64,000 nucleotides of DNA from positions 310,001-374,000 of the forward strand of contig NZ_JANUXV010000001.1 in the NCBI RefSeq assembly GCF_024814355.1, in the 5' to 3' direction. Below are positions 28,905 to 38,818 of the stretch, piece after piece (position 1 is the first letter of the stretch; every line of letters starts with the position of its first letter). Under the pieces are notes generated by a model. That model made no database searches, was not told the DNA's origin, and saw nothing but the letters and a program-made list of their open reading frames with translations. The translations under genes were made by a program, and so were the position numbers. The DNA is from Gleimia sp. 6138-11-ORH1 (GTDB lineage: Bacteria > Actinomycetota > Actinomycetes > Actinomycetales > Actinomycetaceae).

Positions 28905-29951
28905 TTAGTTTTCTTTACCCCAGTTATCCAGGTAGGTGCGTTCCATCTTTTGGCGGATCTGTTCGTTCCAATCGAATTCAGGTTCGCTCCAGCCGGTGAA
29001 GTAATCGGCATCTACGGTGTCTGCCCAGGGGGAATCCGGGCCGGTTGGTGGCCAATTTGGGTTATCGGTAACAGGTGGACGAATTTCAGCAACGGCTGGG
29101 CATTGCCGTCCGTAACGCATCCACTGAGTGTAGGTATCTTCAAATAGTGGGGTGCCGTCCCAGCGTCCGGCGGGGGTCTTAGACCAGAAGCGACCACCTA
29201 AGATACCGCGCATAATCTTTCCGTGCCACTGTTCTTTCTTCCTGAACTCGGCGACTCGCTTAACGTAAAGATTCTGTAGGTGGGCCATACAACCACCGAT
29301 TAATTCGATGTTAATCCAGTTGATTGCAGCTGCGGCTTTGGTATCGGGGTCGAAACCAATTCTCCAGTGGTTAATTAAGCGGCAGCGGTTACCTTTGAGA
29401 GGAACGATGTAGAAACACCAGGCAGCTGCGTAGTGAGTCATGAAGGGGAAACGGAAAGCGTAAGATCCGGGAGCAGCTGGTGGGTTCTTAGTATCAACCC
29501 ACTGTACTAAGTACTTACCGGGAACTACGTCTGCCCATTCCATAGTCATGCCATGGAAATCGAAAGCGGCTACGTCACCGGGCAGAAGGGAATCAGGTTG
29601 TTGGAATTCTTCTTGAATTTCATAGGAGTTGAAGAAAGGTAGCCGAGCGAAAGTACGTTCTAAGAACTCTGAAGAGAAAGAACCGGACTTGTCTGCGCCG
29701 ATTTGCTTGAAGATACGGTAAACCGCATAAGCGGGTGCATCAATATCAATAGCGTAGGTGGAAGAACGTCCATTCTTATAGTTCGCGTCAATAATATCGT
29801 CTGCTGGGTAACGCCATTCGCGCTCTGCTTTAGTAGCTTTTCCGCTCAGCTGAGAGAATCCAATCATTCCGGCAAGTCCGGCGGCTCCAATGGCGCCCGC
29901 AACTTTAGCAATGGTCTTTGGATTTACGTTTATAATGATTTGTTTCGTCAT
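28905..29951 (-). CDS. Membrane-anchored SRPBCC (START-like) domain protein
   Basis: A 348-aa protein. Residues about 10-33 form one hydrophobic helix (IAKVAGAIGAAGLAGMIGFS), then comes a soluble domain. From about residue 55 to 225 it shows the SRPBCC pattern: ID-A-ApaYAVYRIFKQIGAD in the first strand/helix, PGDVAAFDFHGMTMEWADVVPGKYLVQW in the middle, and CFYIVPLKGNRCRLINHWRIGF at the end. These domains bind hydrophobic ligands in a deep cavity. The C-terminal 120 residues are Pro/Trp/Asp-rich and unrecognised. ATG 29951 is preferred to GTG 29963 because of a weak AAGTGAG site. It lies between two genes for paralogous membrane proteins. Confidence 0.65.
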   Translation of the reverse strand: MTKQIIINVNPKTIAKVAGAIGAAGLAGMIGFSQLSGKATKAEREWRYPADDIIDANYKNGRSSTYAIDIDAPAYAVYRIFKQIGADKSGSFSSEFLERTFARLPFFNSYEIQEEFQQPDSLLPGDVAAFDFHGMTMEWADVVPGKYLVQWVDTKNPPAAPGSYAFRFPFMTHYAAAWCFYIVPLKGNRCRLINHWRIGFDPDTKAAAAINWINIELIGGCMAHLQNLYVKRVAEFRKKEQWHGKIMRGILGGRFWSKTPAGRWDGTPLFEDTYTQWMRYGRQCPAVAEIRPPVTDNPNWPPTGPDSPWADTVDADYFTGWSEPEFDWNEQIRQKMERTYLDNWGKEN

Positions 29952-30226
29952 TGTACAACTCACTTATTTTGTAAATAAATAACTTTAAAACTTAAAGATA
30001 TTGGGGCTTTCGTGTAACTTAGCCTCGATATAACCCTAACAGGTGATTTGTGCATTTAGCATGGAAAATTTCTCACGAAACAAAAGTAAGACAAAATAAA
30101 AGTGAAAAAAATAAAACAATTAGGTCTTTATGTCTAGATGAAAGCAGTTCCAGCTGACTACGATTAAAATCAATAAGCCAAACGCTTAAAATAAATAAGT
30201 TCAATGACGAATCGAAGGTACTCACC
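29952..30226. promoter_or_regulatory. Divergent AT-rich control region of the cassette
   Basis: A 275-bp region without a gene separates the SRPBCC gene (minus) from the membrane gene at 30227 (plus), so it should hold both promoters. It is AT-rich, with long A-tracts at 30076-30120 and an inverted repeat CTTTAA-AAC-TTAAAG at 29983-29997. No specific regulator site is recognised. Confidence 0.4.
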
Positions 30227-31567
30227 ATGGAATCGCTCTTTCTTTGGGAGCTTGGTAGCCCCCGCCTCTATCTAATTTGGATAGCAGTATTTATCGCCCA
30301 AATCGCCATCGCAGAAATTAACCGCCGCTGGAACTGGACGATTTTTGCCCTCTGGACTTTCGGCGGACTAGCGATGATGCCATATGCCGCTCTCCACGGA
30401 ACCCCCATGGTAGGTTGGTTCCCCTTCGGAAAATACGTCATCATGGTAGCAACTGCCACCATGACAGGCGCGCTTTTAGTCTACGGAAAACGCAACCCCG
30501 TAAAAGCACACCGTTACGCAATCTGGCTAGGAGTCGCCCTCTGGATCGGCCTGGCAGTAAACATCATGGAAGCAAATATCCGCGATATCACTATCTTCCT
30601 TGAAGCAGACACCTACTACGCCTGCGGTGCAGACCCCCAGTGTCTACAAAGCATCAACGATTCACGCCAAGGAATCGACATGATTAACGGACTTCCCGAA
30701 ACTCGCGGCGTAACCGAACCACTCCACTCACCACAGTGGTACCAAGCCGTAGCCGACAACTTCAAAGCAAACCACGTCGGAATCGACCCAGCCACAGGCT
30801 TTCGCACCATCGGAGGATACTGGAATATCCTCTCAGCAATCGCCGGAGTCCTAAACATCATCACCATCACCGGACTGGGTAAAATCGCGATCACCTCACC
30901 AGGAAAACAAAAAGTACGTGGCTTAATCTGGACAGACATGGTCTGGCCCTGGGTGATCGCCTACGACCTATGGAACCACGCTTTCTTATACAACGCTTTA
31001 GCAGACTACACCTGGTACTGCACACTAGCTCTCCTCTTAGCCTGCACAATTCCCGCATTCAGCTGGGCAAAAGGACAGTGGATCTGGTTCCGCTGCTTCA
31101 CCCTCATGTTCTGGATCGCAGCAAATAACCTACTGCCTGAACTATTAGTCCCCCCAGCACATATGAATAACTTCGCCACCATGAACCCAGTCGCAAACAT
31201 CGTTTGCGCCGCGGCAGCTTTAATCTTCAACGTAGGATTATTCATCTACTGGCTCTACAAGATCATCGTTACAAAACGTAATCCAATTACCAACAACCTC
31301 TATTTCGAACTAAAAGAATTCCGCACCATCGTCAACGAACACTTCGACGATAAAGACAAGTACTTCCAAACTGACATGATCCCAGAAACTCCAGCAGAAC
31401 TTGGATTCAACCCCGAATCCCCAGTTCCACCCAAAGACGGATACGTGGGATGGATGCCTTGGTGGAAGAGCGATAAACGCTACCCGAAACTGCGCACACC
31501 ACTGAGCGCAGACCCCGGGCTAGTCGCCAAAGGAATTAGCAGCGACGAAAAATGGGCCGTCAAATAA
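30227..31567 (+). CDS. Polytopic membrane protein, DUF5692-like (paralogue 2)
   Basis: A 446-aa protein with about ten hydrophobic segments. It is a longer paralogue of the 27832-28821 product and shares NIMEANIRDI, GGYWNILSAIAGVLN, GLIWTDMVWPWVIAYDLWN, YNALADYTWYC and ALLLACTIPAF. Extra material is an insert at about residues 125-200 with two cysteines (YACGADPQCLQ) and a C-terminal soluble tail of about 85 residues. GAAGG is 8 bases upstream of the ATG. It is expressed divergently from the SRPBCC/paralogue-1 operon and ends at its own hairpin. Function unknown. Third positions favour A and C. Confidence 0.7.
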   Translation: MESLFLWELGSPRLYLIWIAVFIAQIAIAEINRRWNWTIFALWTFGGLAMMPYAALHGTPMVGWFPFGKYVIMVATATMTGALLVYGKRNPVKAHRYAIWLGVALWIGLAVNIMEANIRDITIFLEADTYYACGADPQCLQSINDSRQGIDMINGLPETRGVTEPLHSPQWYQAVADNFKANHVGIDPATGFRTIGGYWNILSAIAGVLNIITITGLGKIAITSPGKQKVRGLIWTDMVWPWVIAYDLWNHAFLYNALADYTWYCTLALLLACTIPAFSWAKGQWIWFRCFTLMFWIAANNLLPELLVPPAHMNNFATMNPVANIVCAAAALIFNVGLFIYWLYKIIVTKRNPITNNLYFELKEFRTIVNEHFDDKDKYFQTDMIPETPAELGFNPESPVPPKDGYVGWMPWWKSDKRYPKLRTPLSADPGLVAKGISSDEKWAVK

Positions 31568-31581
31568 TAACTAAATAAATC

Positions 31582-31624
31582 CCGAGGGCGGAGGAAACCG
31601 TAAAGGCAGGTTCTCCGCCCTCGG
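31582..31624. terminator. Terminator built from inverted CGCCCTCG motifs
   Basis: CCGAGGGCGGAG (31582-31593) pairs with CTCCGCCCTCGG (31613-31624), a 12-bp stem, followed by AAAATTAA. Both arms contain the octamer CGCCCTCG, once on each strand. It is 15 bp after the stop of the membrane protein gene. Confidence 0.75.
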
Positions 31625-31719
31625 AAAATTAATCCGGAATATGCCGGCGCAAGCAAGTAGAAATAGGTAGGCTAGAAGAGTAAATAAAACCCATCCGAAA
31701 ACAAAGAGGTACGGCAAAG

Positions 31720-33153
31720 ATGACTCGTGTGGAAGAAGACCTATTGGGGGCTCGCGAAGTTCCCGCTGAAGCCTACTGGGGAGTACATACTCTACGGGCA
31801 AAAGAGAACTTCAATATCTCAGGAATCTCCATTAGCCACTTCCCAACTTTTGTCCGCTCTATGGTGCAGGTTAAAAAAGCTTCCGCCCTGGCAAATGCTC
31901 GCCTTCACGTGATGGCCGAGGACGTAGCCCACGCAATTGTGAAAGCCTGCGACAAAATCCTAGAAGAGGGCGTGTGTTTAGACCAGTTCCCGGTAGACGT
32001 ATTCCAAGGCGGCGCCGGAACTTCCGTAAATATGAACACTAACGAAGTAGTTGCCAACCTGGCATTAGAACTTCTGGGCTATGAAAAAGGCCGCTACGAC
32101 ATCATCAACCCCAACGATGATGTGAACAAATCACAATCAACCAATGACGCTTACCCCACCGGATTCAGAATCGCCGTTTACCAAGAACTGCACGATCTCA
32201 ATCAACAAATCGAATTCCTAGCCGAAGCCTTTGAACGCAAAGCAGAAGAATTTAAGCACATAATCAAAATGGGGCGTACCCAGCTGCAAGACGCAGTACC
32301 CATGAGCCTAGGTGAAGAATTCCGTGCTTTCGCAGTTACCCTGCGCGAAGATATGGCTATCATTAACACCGTTTCAGAGTTACTTTTGGAAGTAAACTTG
32401 GGCGCCACCGCCATTGGAACAGGATTAAACACGCCAGAGGGATATTCATCCGTAGTTGTTTCCGCCCTCGCTGAAGTAACTGGGCTGCCAGTACGCCCCG
32501 CTCATAACCTGATCGAAGCTACCTCAGACACCGGCGCATACGTGATAGTCCACGGAGCATTAAAACGCTTAGCAATTAAACTCAGCAAAATCTGTAACGA
32601 CTTGCGACTACTTTCTTCTGGGCCGCGCGCCGGACTGGGAGAAATCCGCCTCCCTTCCCAGCAAGCTGGTTCTTCAATCATGCCAGCCAAAGTAAATCCT
32701 GTAATCCCTGAAGTCGTCAACCAAGTTTGTTTCAAAGTGATGGGAAATGACGTAACTCTAACCATGGCAGCTGAAGCTGGGCAACTCCAACTAAACGTGA
32801 TGGAACCAGTAATTGCCCAGTGTCTCTTTGAATCAATGACACTTTTAGAAAATGCAGCACATACCCTGGGGAAGAACTCAGTTCCGGGGATTACCGCGAA
32901 TGAAGAAGTATGTCGCGCGCAGGTACTGGGCTCAGTGGGGATCATTACCTACTTCAATGAGATCATTGGACACCACCACGGCGACATAATCGGTAAAGAA
33001 GCAGTAGCAACCGGAGCCAATGTAGCCGATTTGATTGTAGAACACGGTCTTTTAACTAAAGAAGAGGTCGATGAAATACTCCACCTAGAAAACCTGGTTG
33101 CCCCTAAGTATGCCGGACGGATTTGGGCGCCGGGAGAAAAAGGACTTCCCTAA
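31720..33153 (+). CDS. aspA: Aspartate ammonia-lyase
   Basis: AspA (477 aa) interconverts aspartate with fumarate and ammonia. It begins with the [19 protein letters not shown] pattern, has the substrate-binding [15 protein letters not shown] and [13 protein letters not shown], and the fumarase/aspartase superfamily signature [11 protein letters not shown] that includes the catalytic serine loop. The start of the protein and the TND motif favour aspartase over fumarase C. AAGAGGT precedes the ATG. Monocistronic between two hairpins. Confidence 0.95.
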   Translation: MTRVEEDLLGAREVPAEAYWGVHTLRAKENFNISGISISHFPTFVRSMVQVKKASALANARLHVMAEDVAHAIVKACDKILEEGVCLDQFPVDVFQGGAGTSVNMNTNEVVANLALELLGYEKGRYDIINPNDDVNKSQSTNDAYPTGFRIAVYQELHDLNQQIEFLAEAFERKAEEFKHIIKMGRTQLQDAVPMSLGEEFRAFAVTLREDMAIINTVSELLLEVNLGATAIGTGLNTPEGYSSVVVSALAEVTGLPVRPAHNLIEATSDTGAYVIVHGALKRLAIKLSKICNDLRLLSSGPRAGLGEIRLPSQQAGSSIMPAKVNPVIPEVVNQVCFKVMGNDVTLTMAAEAGQLQLNVMEPVIAQCLFESMTLLENAAHTLGKNSVPGITANEEVCRAQVLGSVGIITYFNEIIGHHHGDIIGKEAVATGANVADLIVEHGLLTKEEVDEILHLENLVAPKYAGRIWAPGEKGLP

Positions 33154-33165
33154 CCCTTAAGCTAG

Positions 33166-33201
33166 TTGGCTCCTTGTAGAAAATACTCTGCAAGGAGCCA
33201 A
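33166..33201. terminator. Hairpin after aspA
   Basis: TTGGCTCCTTG pairs with CAAGGAGCCAA, and the stem can extend through TAG/CTG with one wobble. No T-run follows, so termination strength is uncertain. Confidence 0.6.
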
Positions 33202-33305
33202 AACAGTATGAGAGAACTTTAACTAAACAAAGCGAATTACATTTTGCGAATGCGATGAGCGTACAGGTAAGTCATACTTAAAATAACTGAACTCCTGGAG
33301 GAAAA

Positions 33306-34460
33306 GTGTTCCTAGCTTTACGCGAGATCCGCCATAGCGCGTCTCGATTCATTCTTATTACTACCGTTATTTTCTTAGTAAGTTACTTAGTTTACTTCCT
33401 AACTGGACTGGCCTACGGGCTGGCATCTTCTTACACAGAAGCTATCCGTAACTGGCAAGCTCACTCATTGATCGTGAGTAAAACCTCTAACTACAACCTG
33501 GTGGGTTCGCGTATCACCAACGCACAGGTAGAAGCAGTTACAAATGAAGTTAGCGACGCGCTTCCGGTGCTGGTGACAACCGTAGTGGTTACTTTGCCTA
33601 ATCCCAGTACAGATACTACGGATAGTGAAGCAACTGCTGAAAAGAAAGACACCCGCAAAAACGCTTTCGTATTCGGAATCGACTTTGACACTAAACTAGC
33701 TCCTCCTTTAGTAGAAGGTGAACTACCTGCTAACAAATTTGAGATGGTAGCGGATATAGACTTCAAAAAGCGCGGCTTAAAAATCGGTGACGTGCTGGAA
33801 CTACCCAATCCTCAAGATAATGCTGAAGTCGCAGCCAGTTGGAAGATCACTGGTTTTACTAAAGCTAAGTTCACCGCCACCCCAACTTTCTTCATTCCAG
33901 CTACTGAGTTTAAAGAAGAACTTCTGTTCATTGAAAACCCGCAGACTGCCCAAGCAGATCTATTTGCCGCTAACGCGCTGATAGTCTTTGCAGAACCAGA
34001 TGCGAAGTTAGCGAGTGTCTTAACTGAAGCGGAACTGGAAAGAGTCACCCCCGATGAATTTATCGACAATCTTCCCGGATATCGCGCGCAGATCCTAACT
34101 TTTGGGATGATGATTGGCTCACTCATTGGCATCACCGCCCTGGTCTTATCAATCTTCATTTACGTGCTGACTGTACAAAAACGCCAGATTTTCGGAATCA
34201 TGAAAGCACAGGGGATTTCCACTGCCTATATTATTCGCGGGGGAGCGATACAAACTTTCACGCTTTCTGTAGTTGGCGTGAGCTTAGGCTTCGGCGCCGT
34301 GATCTTAACTTCTTTACTTATTGGCAATAACATTCCGTTCAAGATAGAACCAACTTTATATGCGGCAGTAACCGCTGGCTTTATCTTCTTCACCGTACTA
34401 GGTGGGTTAATCCCTACCCGGATGATTAGTCGCATTGATCCGATTGAGGCAATTAACTGA
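33306..34460 (+). CDS. ABC exporter permease, FtsX/MacB-like
   Basis: A 384-aa protein with one N-terminal helix (residues about 15-38), a large extracytoplasmic domain, and three C-terminal helices (about 260-380). This is the FtsX/MacB/DevC layout. The last helices and TRMISRIDPIEAIN at the very end are typical of such permeases. GTG 33306 has GGAGG four bases upstream. Its TGA overlaps the ATG of the ATPase gene by one base. Together they probably form a mechanotransmission or lipoprotein/peptide export complex; substrate unknown. Confidence 0.88.
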   Translation: MFLALREIRHSASRFILITTVIFLVSYLVYFLTGLAYGLASSYTEAIRNWQAHSLIVSKTSNYNLVGSRITNAQVEAVTNEVSDALPVLVTTVVVTLPNPSTDTTDSEATAEKKDTRKNAFVFGIDFDTKLAPPLVEGELPANKFEMVADIDFKKRGLKIGDVLELPNPQDNAEVAASWKITGFTKAKFTATPTFFIPATEFKEELLFIENPQTAQADLFAANALIVFAEPDAKLASVLTEAELERVTPDEFIDNLPGYRAQILTFGMMIGSLIGITALVLSIFIYVLTVQKRQIFGIMKAQGISTAYIIRGGAIQTFTLSVVGVSLGFGAVILTSLLIGNNIPFKIEPTLYAAVTAGFIFFTVLGGLIPTRMISRIDPIEAIN

Positions 34461-35140
34461 TGATTAAACTTAAAGACGTTTCCAAAACATTTAAGCAGGG
34501 CGCAGAAGAAATCCACGCCTTAAAAAACACGAACTTTACTGCTGAAAAAGGTGAGTTCATTGCCGTGATTGGCCCTTCTGGATCTGGGAAATCCACTTTC
34601 CTTACCATCATCGGAGGATTGCAGTCCGCATCTACCGGTGAAGTTACCTTAGCCGGAGAACGGGTAGATAACATTAATCCCCGCCAACGCTCAAAAATTC
34701 GTTTTGAAAAACTTGGGTTCATTTTGCAGGCATCTTCACTGGTCCCCTTTTTGAAAGTGGAAGAACAGCTTTTGCTACATGCTAAAGCGGCTGGGAAAAA
34801 AGCAGACCTGAAACGACGTGCTCACCTGCTTGCAGAGCTGGGAGTTGAGCAGCTTGCGAAGAAATATCCCGCTGACCTTTCTGGTGGGGAAAGACAGCGA
34901 GTGGCAATTGCGACTGCTTTAATGCATGAGCCAGAAGTGATCCTAGCAGATGAACCTACTGCCGCTTTGGATACTGAACGGGCTTTAGAAACCTGCCGGT
35001 TACTGCGGGATCTAACTCATGAATATAATCGCACTACCATTATGGTTACCCACGATAGGCGTCTATTACAGTACTGTGACAGAGTCTATGAGATTCGTGA
35101 CGGAGTCTTAGAAGAAAAACCTGAGTTGGCTGGGAAATAA
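34460..35140 (+). CDS. ABC exporter ATPase, MacB/LolD-like
   Basis: A 226-aa ATP-binding subunit. Walker A is GPSGSGKST, the Q-loop is LGFILQASSL, the signature motif is LSGGERQRV, Walker B is VILADEPTAALD, and the H-loop is VTHDRR. Length and the RSKIRFEKLGFILQ region fit the MacB/LolD/FtsE group. Translationally coupled to the permease upstream; crcB follows after 24 bp. Confidence 0.93.
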   Translation: MIKLKDVSKTFKQGAEEIHALKNTNFTAEKGEFIAVIGPSGSGKSTFLTIIGGLQSASTGEVTLAGERVDNINPRQRSKIRFEKLGFILQASSLVPFLKVEEQLLLHAKAAGKKADLKRRAHLLAELGVEQLAKKYPADLSGGERQRVAIATALMHEPEVILADEPTAALDTERALETCRLLRDLTHEYNRTTIMVTHDRRLLQYCDRVYEIRDGVLEEKPELAGK

Positions 35141-35164
35141 CCGGGAAAGAGTTAGACTAGAGGC

Positions 35165-35536
35165 ATGTTCATTAATGCTTTAGCAGTTGGATGTGGTGGC
35201 TTTATCGGTGCAGTAATGCGCTATCTACTTTCCGTAGCATTTCCTTATAAAGGCGGATTTCCCTGGACAACTTTTAGTGTGAATATGCTGGGAACTTTCC
35301 TGCTAGCTTTCTTAGTGGAGATTTTCGCACATAAAGTAGGCGTATCTGAGTCCACCAGTTTGCTTCTTAGAGTGGGTTTATGCGGAGGTTTCACCACTTT
35401 TTCTACCTTTAGCGTGGAAACTTTACTGCTGGTGGAACAGGGTCAGTGGAGTACGGCACTGATATACGTACTTGCGTCTTGCCTGGTGGGGTTGGTTTTC
35501 GCTGTGGTGGGCACTTACGCGGGGCAGCTGGTTTAA
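35165..35536 (+). CDS. crcB: Fluoride channel FluC/CrcB
   Basis: A 123-aa four-helix fluoride-specific channel that works as an antiparallel dimer. The family's GGFIGAVMRYLLS, the N in TFSVNMLGTF, and GLCGGFTTFSTFSVE with the fluoride-lining Phe and Thr residues are all present. Only one crcB is seen, so a homodimer is expected unless a partner lies elsewhere. No fluoride riboswitch is visible; it appears to be the last gene of the ABC operon. Confidence 0.95.
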   Translation: MFINALAVGCGGFIGAVMRYLLSVAFPYKGGFPWTTFSVNMLGTFLLAFLVEIFAHKVGVSESTSLLLRVGLCGGFTTFSTFSVETLLLVEQGQWSTALIYVLASCLVGLVFAVVGTYAGQLV

Positions 35537-35548
35537 CTATAGTTTGAG

Positions 35549-35590
35549 ATTCCCCTGCATGGAGTTTGATTCCATGCAGGGGAATATTTT
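35549..35590 (+). terminator. Terminator after crcB
   Basis: ATTCCCCTGCATGGA, a GTTTGAT loop, and the perfect complement TCCATGCAGGGGAAT, followed by ATTTT. A 15-bp stem 12 bp after the crcB stop. Confidence 0.9.
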
Positions 35591-35619
35591 ATGCGCTCCA
35601 GCTGGGAGACATTTTATTT

Positions 35620-35627
35620 CGAGGGCG
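35620..35627 (-). repeat. CGCCCTCG motif with A-rich flank, intergenic
   Basis: On the minus strand the octamer is followed by AAATAAAAT. It lies in the crcB-aceE intergenic region (35537-35860), which has no gene and otherwise holds two hairpins and an 18-bp tandem repeat. Confidence 0.7.
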
Positions 35628-35675
35628 GGCGATAAGCCACGGTTATTGAGCCGGGCGTTAAAGAGCAAAACGTAC

Positions 35676-35711
35676 GCGGTGAGCGTGGGGTGCGCGGTGA
35701 GCATGGGGTGC
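35676..35711. repeat. Two tandem copies of an 18-bp unit
   Basis: GCGGTGAGCGTGGGGTGC is followed directly by GCGGTGAGCATGGGGTGC (one mismatch), and then a partial GGTGGG. In the 324-bp region between crcB and aceE. Confidence 0.8.
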
Positions 35712-35744
35712 GGTGGGTTATAAGACAGCTATAGAGGATAAAGA

Positions 35745-35792
35745 AGTGGTGGGGAGCGCCCTCGGAAATATCGAAGGAAACTCCCCACCACT
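35745..35792. terminator. aceE terminator with CGCCCTCG in the loop
   Basis: AGTGGTGGGGAG (35745-35756) pairs with CTCCCCACCACT (35781-35792). The 24-base loop begins with CGCCCTCGGAAAT. It lies 68 bp beyond the aceE stop, which is on the minus strand. No clear T-run on either side. Confidence 0.65.
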
Positions 35793-35860
35793 GGCAGAAT
35801 ATGAACCTATTTGGTTTGTCTAAACCCTACTGGCCGACTGGCCGGTAAGGTAACTAGGGG

Positions 35861-38578
35861 CTACTGCGCGGCGTTTACGTTATGTAAATCGTATTTTGCA
35901 ATTGCCTGGGCAACTACGGAACGATCAACCTGGCCGGCGTCAGCAAGAGCCTGCAAGGCGCGAACGACTACAGATTCAGCGTCAATCTTGTAGTGGCGGC
36001 GGGCAGCTGGGCGAGTGTCAGAGAAGCCGAAGCCGTCTGCTCCCAGGGTGTAGTAAGCACCTGGCACCCAGTTGCGGATCTGGTCTTGCAACAGGTTATC
36101 CCAGTCAGAAGTTGCAATGGTAGGTCCGGCAATGCCAGCTAGCTTTTGGGTTACGTAAGCAACTTGCGGCTGAGCATCTGGGTTTAGGTAGTTGTGCTTA
36201 TCTGCAGCTAAACCGTCGCGACGCAGTTCATTCCAAGAAGTCACAGAGAAGGTTGCTGCGTCTACGCCCCAGTCATCTGCCAGCAGCTGGCGGGCTTTAC
36301 GAATCCAAGGTACTCCCACGCCGGAAGCTAGTAGCTTCACAGTTGGGCGATCGCCACTGATGTGATCCAGCTGGTAGATACCCTTTACTACGCCTTCTAC
36401 ATCCAGGTTTTCTGGCTCGGCAGGCTGCTGGTAGGGTTCGTTGTAAACGGTAATGTAGTACATTACGTCACGGTCACGACCCTTTTCATTTGGACCATAC
36501 ATGCGTTCTAAACCGTCGCGGATAATATGACCGATTTCGTATGCGTATGCAGGATCGTAGGAAACTACTGCAGCGTTAGTGCCAGAAATCAGGTGAGAGT
36601 GACCGTCCATGTGCTGGAGGCCTTCACCGGCAAGGGTGGTGCGTCCCGCGGTAGCGCCGATGATGAAGCCACGTGCTAACTGGTCACCGGCAGCCCAGAA
36701 CTGGTCGGCGGTGCGCTGGAATCCGAACATTGAGTACAGAATGTAGAACGGAATCATCGGTTCATTATGGGTTGCGTAAGATGTACCCGCTACCTGCATA
36801 ACTGCGGCAGATCCAGCTTCATTAATCCCAGTGTGCAGGATTTGCCCGGCCTGAGCTTCCTTATATGAAAGCATCATGTCAGCATCAACGGCAGTGTAGT
36901 TCTGGCCGTGAGTGTTGAAGATCTTTGCAGATGGGAAGATTGCGTCCAAACCGAAAGTACGAGCTTCGTCAGGAATGATTGGTACCAGACGTTTGCCGAT
37001 ATTCTTATCTTTTAGCAGGTCTTTAAAGAGACGGACCAGTGCCATGGTGGTGGCAACTTCTTGCTGACCGGAGCCCTTCGACGCAGCTAGGAATGGTTTT
37101 TCAGCGGGCAGTGGAAGTGCAGGGTCGTCTTGGTGACGTGAGGGGAGGAAACCACCCAGGTCATGACGGCGGTTAATCATGTACTGCAATGCTGGGTCAG
37201 ACGCATCTGGACGGTAGTAAGGAGGCATGTATGGGTTTGCCTCAAGTTCTTCGTCTGAGATTGGGATGCGCAGCAGGTCACGCAGTGCCTTCAGGTCATC
37301 AATGGTTAGTTTCTTCATCTGGTGGGTGGCGTTACGCCCCACGAAGGATTTACCGAGTGAGTAGCCCTTAATGGTGTGAGCCAAGATAACGGTAGGCTGT
37401 CCGGTATGTTCCATGGCGGACTTGTAGGCGGCGAATACCTTGCGGTAGTCGTGGCCACCACGCTTTAGTGCCCAAATCTGGTCGTCTGTCCAGTTTTCTA
37501 CGAGTTTCGCCACGCGAGGGTCACGTCCGAAGAAATGTTCGCGCACGTAGGCACCGTCATTTGCTTTGAACGTCTGGTAGTCGCCGTCCAGGGTTTCCAT
37601 CATCACGTTCATTAGGGCGTGTTCTTCGTCAGCTTCTAGAAGCTGGTCCCAGCCGCGGCCCCAAAGCACCTTGATTACGTTCCAACCGGCACCGCGGAAG
37701 AAGGCTTCAAGTTCCTGAATGATCTTTCCGTTACCGCGCACTGGGCCGTCCAGACGCTGGAGGTTACAGTTCACCACGAAAGTTAGGTTATCCAGTCCCT
37801 GCTGGGCAGCTAACTGGAGCATACCGCGGGATTCTGGTTCGTCCATTTCGCCGTCACCGAGGAACGCCCAGGTGTGCTGTTGAGAGGTGTCTTTAATTCC
37901 TCGCATGTGTAGGTAGCGGTCGAACCAGGCTTGGTAGATCGCTTCAGCTGGGCCAAGGCCCATGGAAACAGTGGGGTATTCCCAGAAGTCCGGCATTTGC
38001 CGTGGGTGTGGGTAAGAGGGGATACCGTGTTCGGTGGAAACCTGTTGGCGGAAGCCATCCATCTGGGCTTCGCTGAGGCGTCCTTCGAGGAAAGCGCGAG
38101 CGTAGATACCTGGGGACGCGTGACCTTGGAAGAAGATGTGGTCGCCGCCGCCGGGGTGGTCTTTTCCACGGAAGAAGTGGTTGAAACCTACTTCGTATAG
38201 GGTGGAGGAGGAAGCGTAAGAGGAAATGTGTCCGCCTACTTTAACGCCGGGGCGCTGGGCGCGGGTTACCTGTACGGCTGCGTTCCAGCGAATCCAGCGA
38301 CGGTAGACGCGTTCAAGCTTTTCGTCACCGGGGAAAGCTGGTTCTTCGTCGGCTGGGATGGTGTTAATGTATGGGGTGGTTAGTTCCAGTGGGATCTGCA
38401 CGTCTTTGCGGCGTGCTTGGTCAAGCATGTGGAGCAGAATGTAACGTGCGCGTGGTCCCCCCTTTTCATTGATTAGGGCTTCAAGCGAGTCGATCCATTC
38501 ACTGGTTTCGCTTGGGTCATTGTCAGGAACCTGGCTGAGGATGCCGTTGATTAACGGGCGGATTTCGTGTTCGCTCAC
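35861..38578 (-). CDS. aceE: Pyruvate dehydrogenase E1 component, homodimeric
   Basis: AceE (905 aa) is the thiamine diphosphate-dependent E1 that decarboxylates pyruvate and acetylates the E2 lipoyl domain. The ThDP motif runs from GDGEMDEPE to [23 protein letters not shown] and GHSHLISGT are also typical of the homodimeric actinobacterial/gamma-proteobacterial type. GTG 38578 starts MSEHEIRPL, and AAGGAAAT lies just upstream. E2 and E3 genes are not in the window. DUF3052 is divergent across 240 bp, the known actinobacterial arrangement. Confidence 0.97.
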   Translation of the reverse strand: MSEHEIRPLINGILSQVPDNDPSETSEWIDSLEALINEKGGPRARYILLHMLDQARRKDVQIPLELTTPYINTIPADEEPAFPGDEKLERVYRRWIRWNAAVQVTRAQRPGVKVGGHISSYASSSTLYEVGFNHFFRGKDHPGGGDHIFFQGHASPGIYARAFLEGRLSEAQMDGFRQQVSTEHGIPSYPHPRQMPDFWEYPTVSMGLGPAEAIYQAWFDRYLHMRGIKDTSQQHTWAFLGDGEMDEPESRGMLQLAAQQGLDNLTFVVNCNLQRLDGPVRGNGKIIQELEAFFRGAGWNVIKVLWGRGWDQLLEADEEHALMNVMMETLDGDYQTFKANDGAYVREHFFGRDPRVAKLVENWTDDQIWALKRGGHDYRKVFAAYKSAMEHTGQPTVILAHTIKGYSLGKSFVGRNATHQMKKLTIDDLKALRDLLRIPISDEELEANPYMPPYYRPDASDPALQYMINRRHDLGGFLPSRHQDDPALPLPAEKPFLAASKGSGQQEVATTMALVRLFKDLLKDKNIGKRLVPIIPDEARTFGLDAIFPSAKIFNTHGQNYTAVDADMMLSYKEAQAGQILHTGINEAGSAAVMQVAGTSYATHNEPMIPFYILYSMFGFQRTADQFWAAGDQLARGFIIGATAGRTTLAGEGLQHMDGHSHLISGTNAAVVSYDPAYAYEIGHIIRDGLERMYGPNEKGRDRDVMYYITVYNEPYQQPAEPENLDVEGVVKGIYQLDHISGDRPTVKLLASGVGVPWIRKARQLLADDWGVDAATFSVTSWNELRRDGLAADKHNYLNPDAQPQVAYVTQKLAGIAGPTIATSDWDNLLQDQIRNWVPGAYYTLGADGFGFSDTRPAARRHYKIDAESVVVRALQALADAGQVDRSVVAQAIAKYDLHNVNAAQ

Positions 38579-38818
38579 GATTTCCTTCTTTCTCTGAAAG
38601 CGACGAAGTACGTCGCACAGCTATGTGCATACCCTTCTATTTTCCACTATTTTTAACGCGTTGCCTACTGGAACGGGACAGAAGTCCCCATCTTGTTAAT
38701 AAGTACACACCTGCTTGTAAGCAGCTCTATTTGTGCTTGGAAACGCCGGGTTTGTTTCCGTGGCTGTTTGTGATGTTTTTAAGCTATAAATTTACGGAAT
38801 TATTTGTAGAATGTATTT

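Noticed and set aside
35141-35164. Fluoride riboswitch before crcB
   Set aside because: Only 24 bp separate the genes; no room and no motif.
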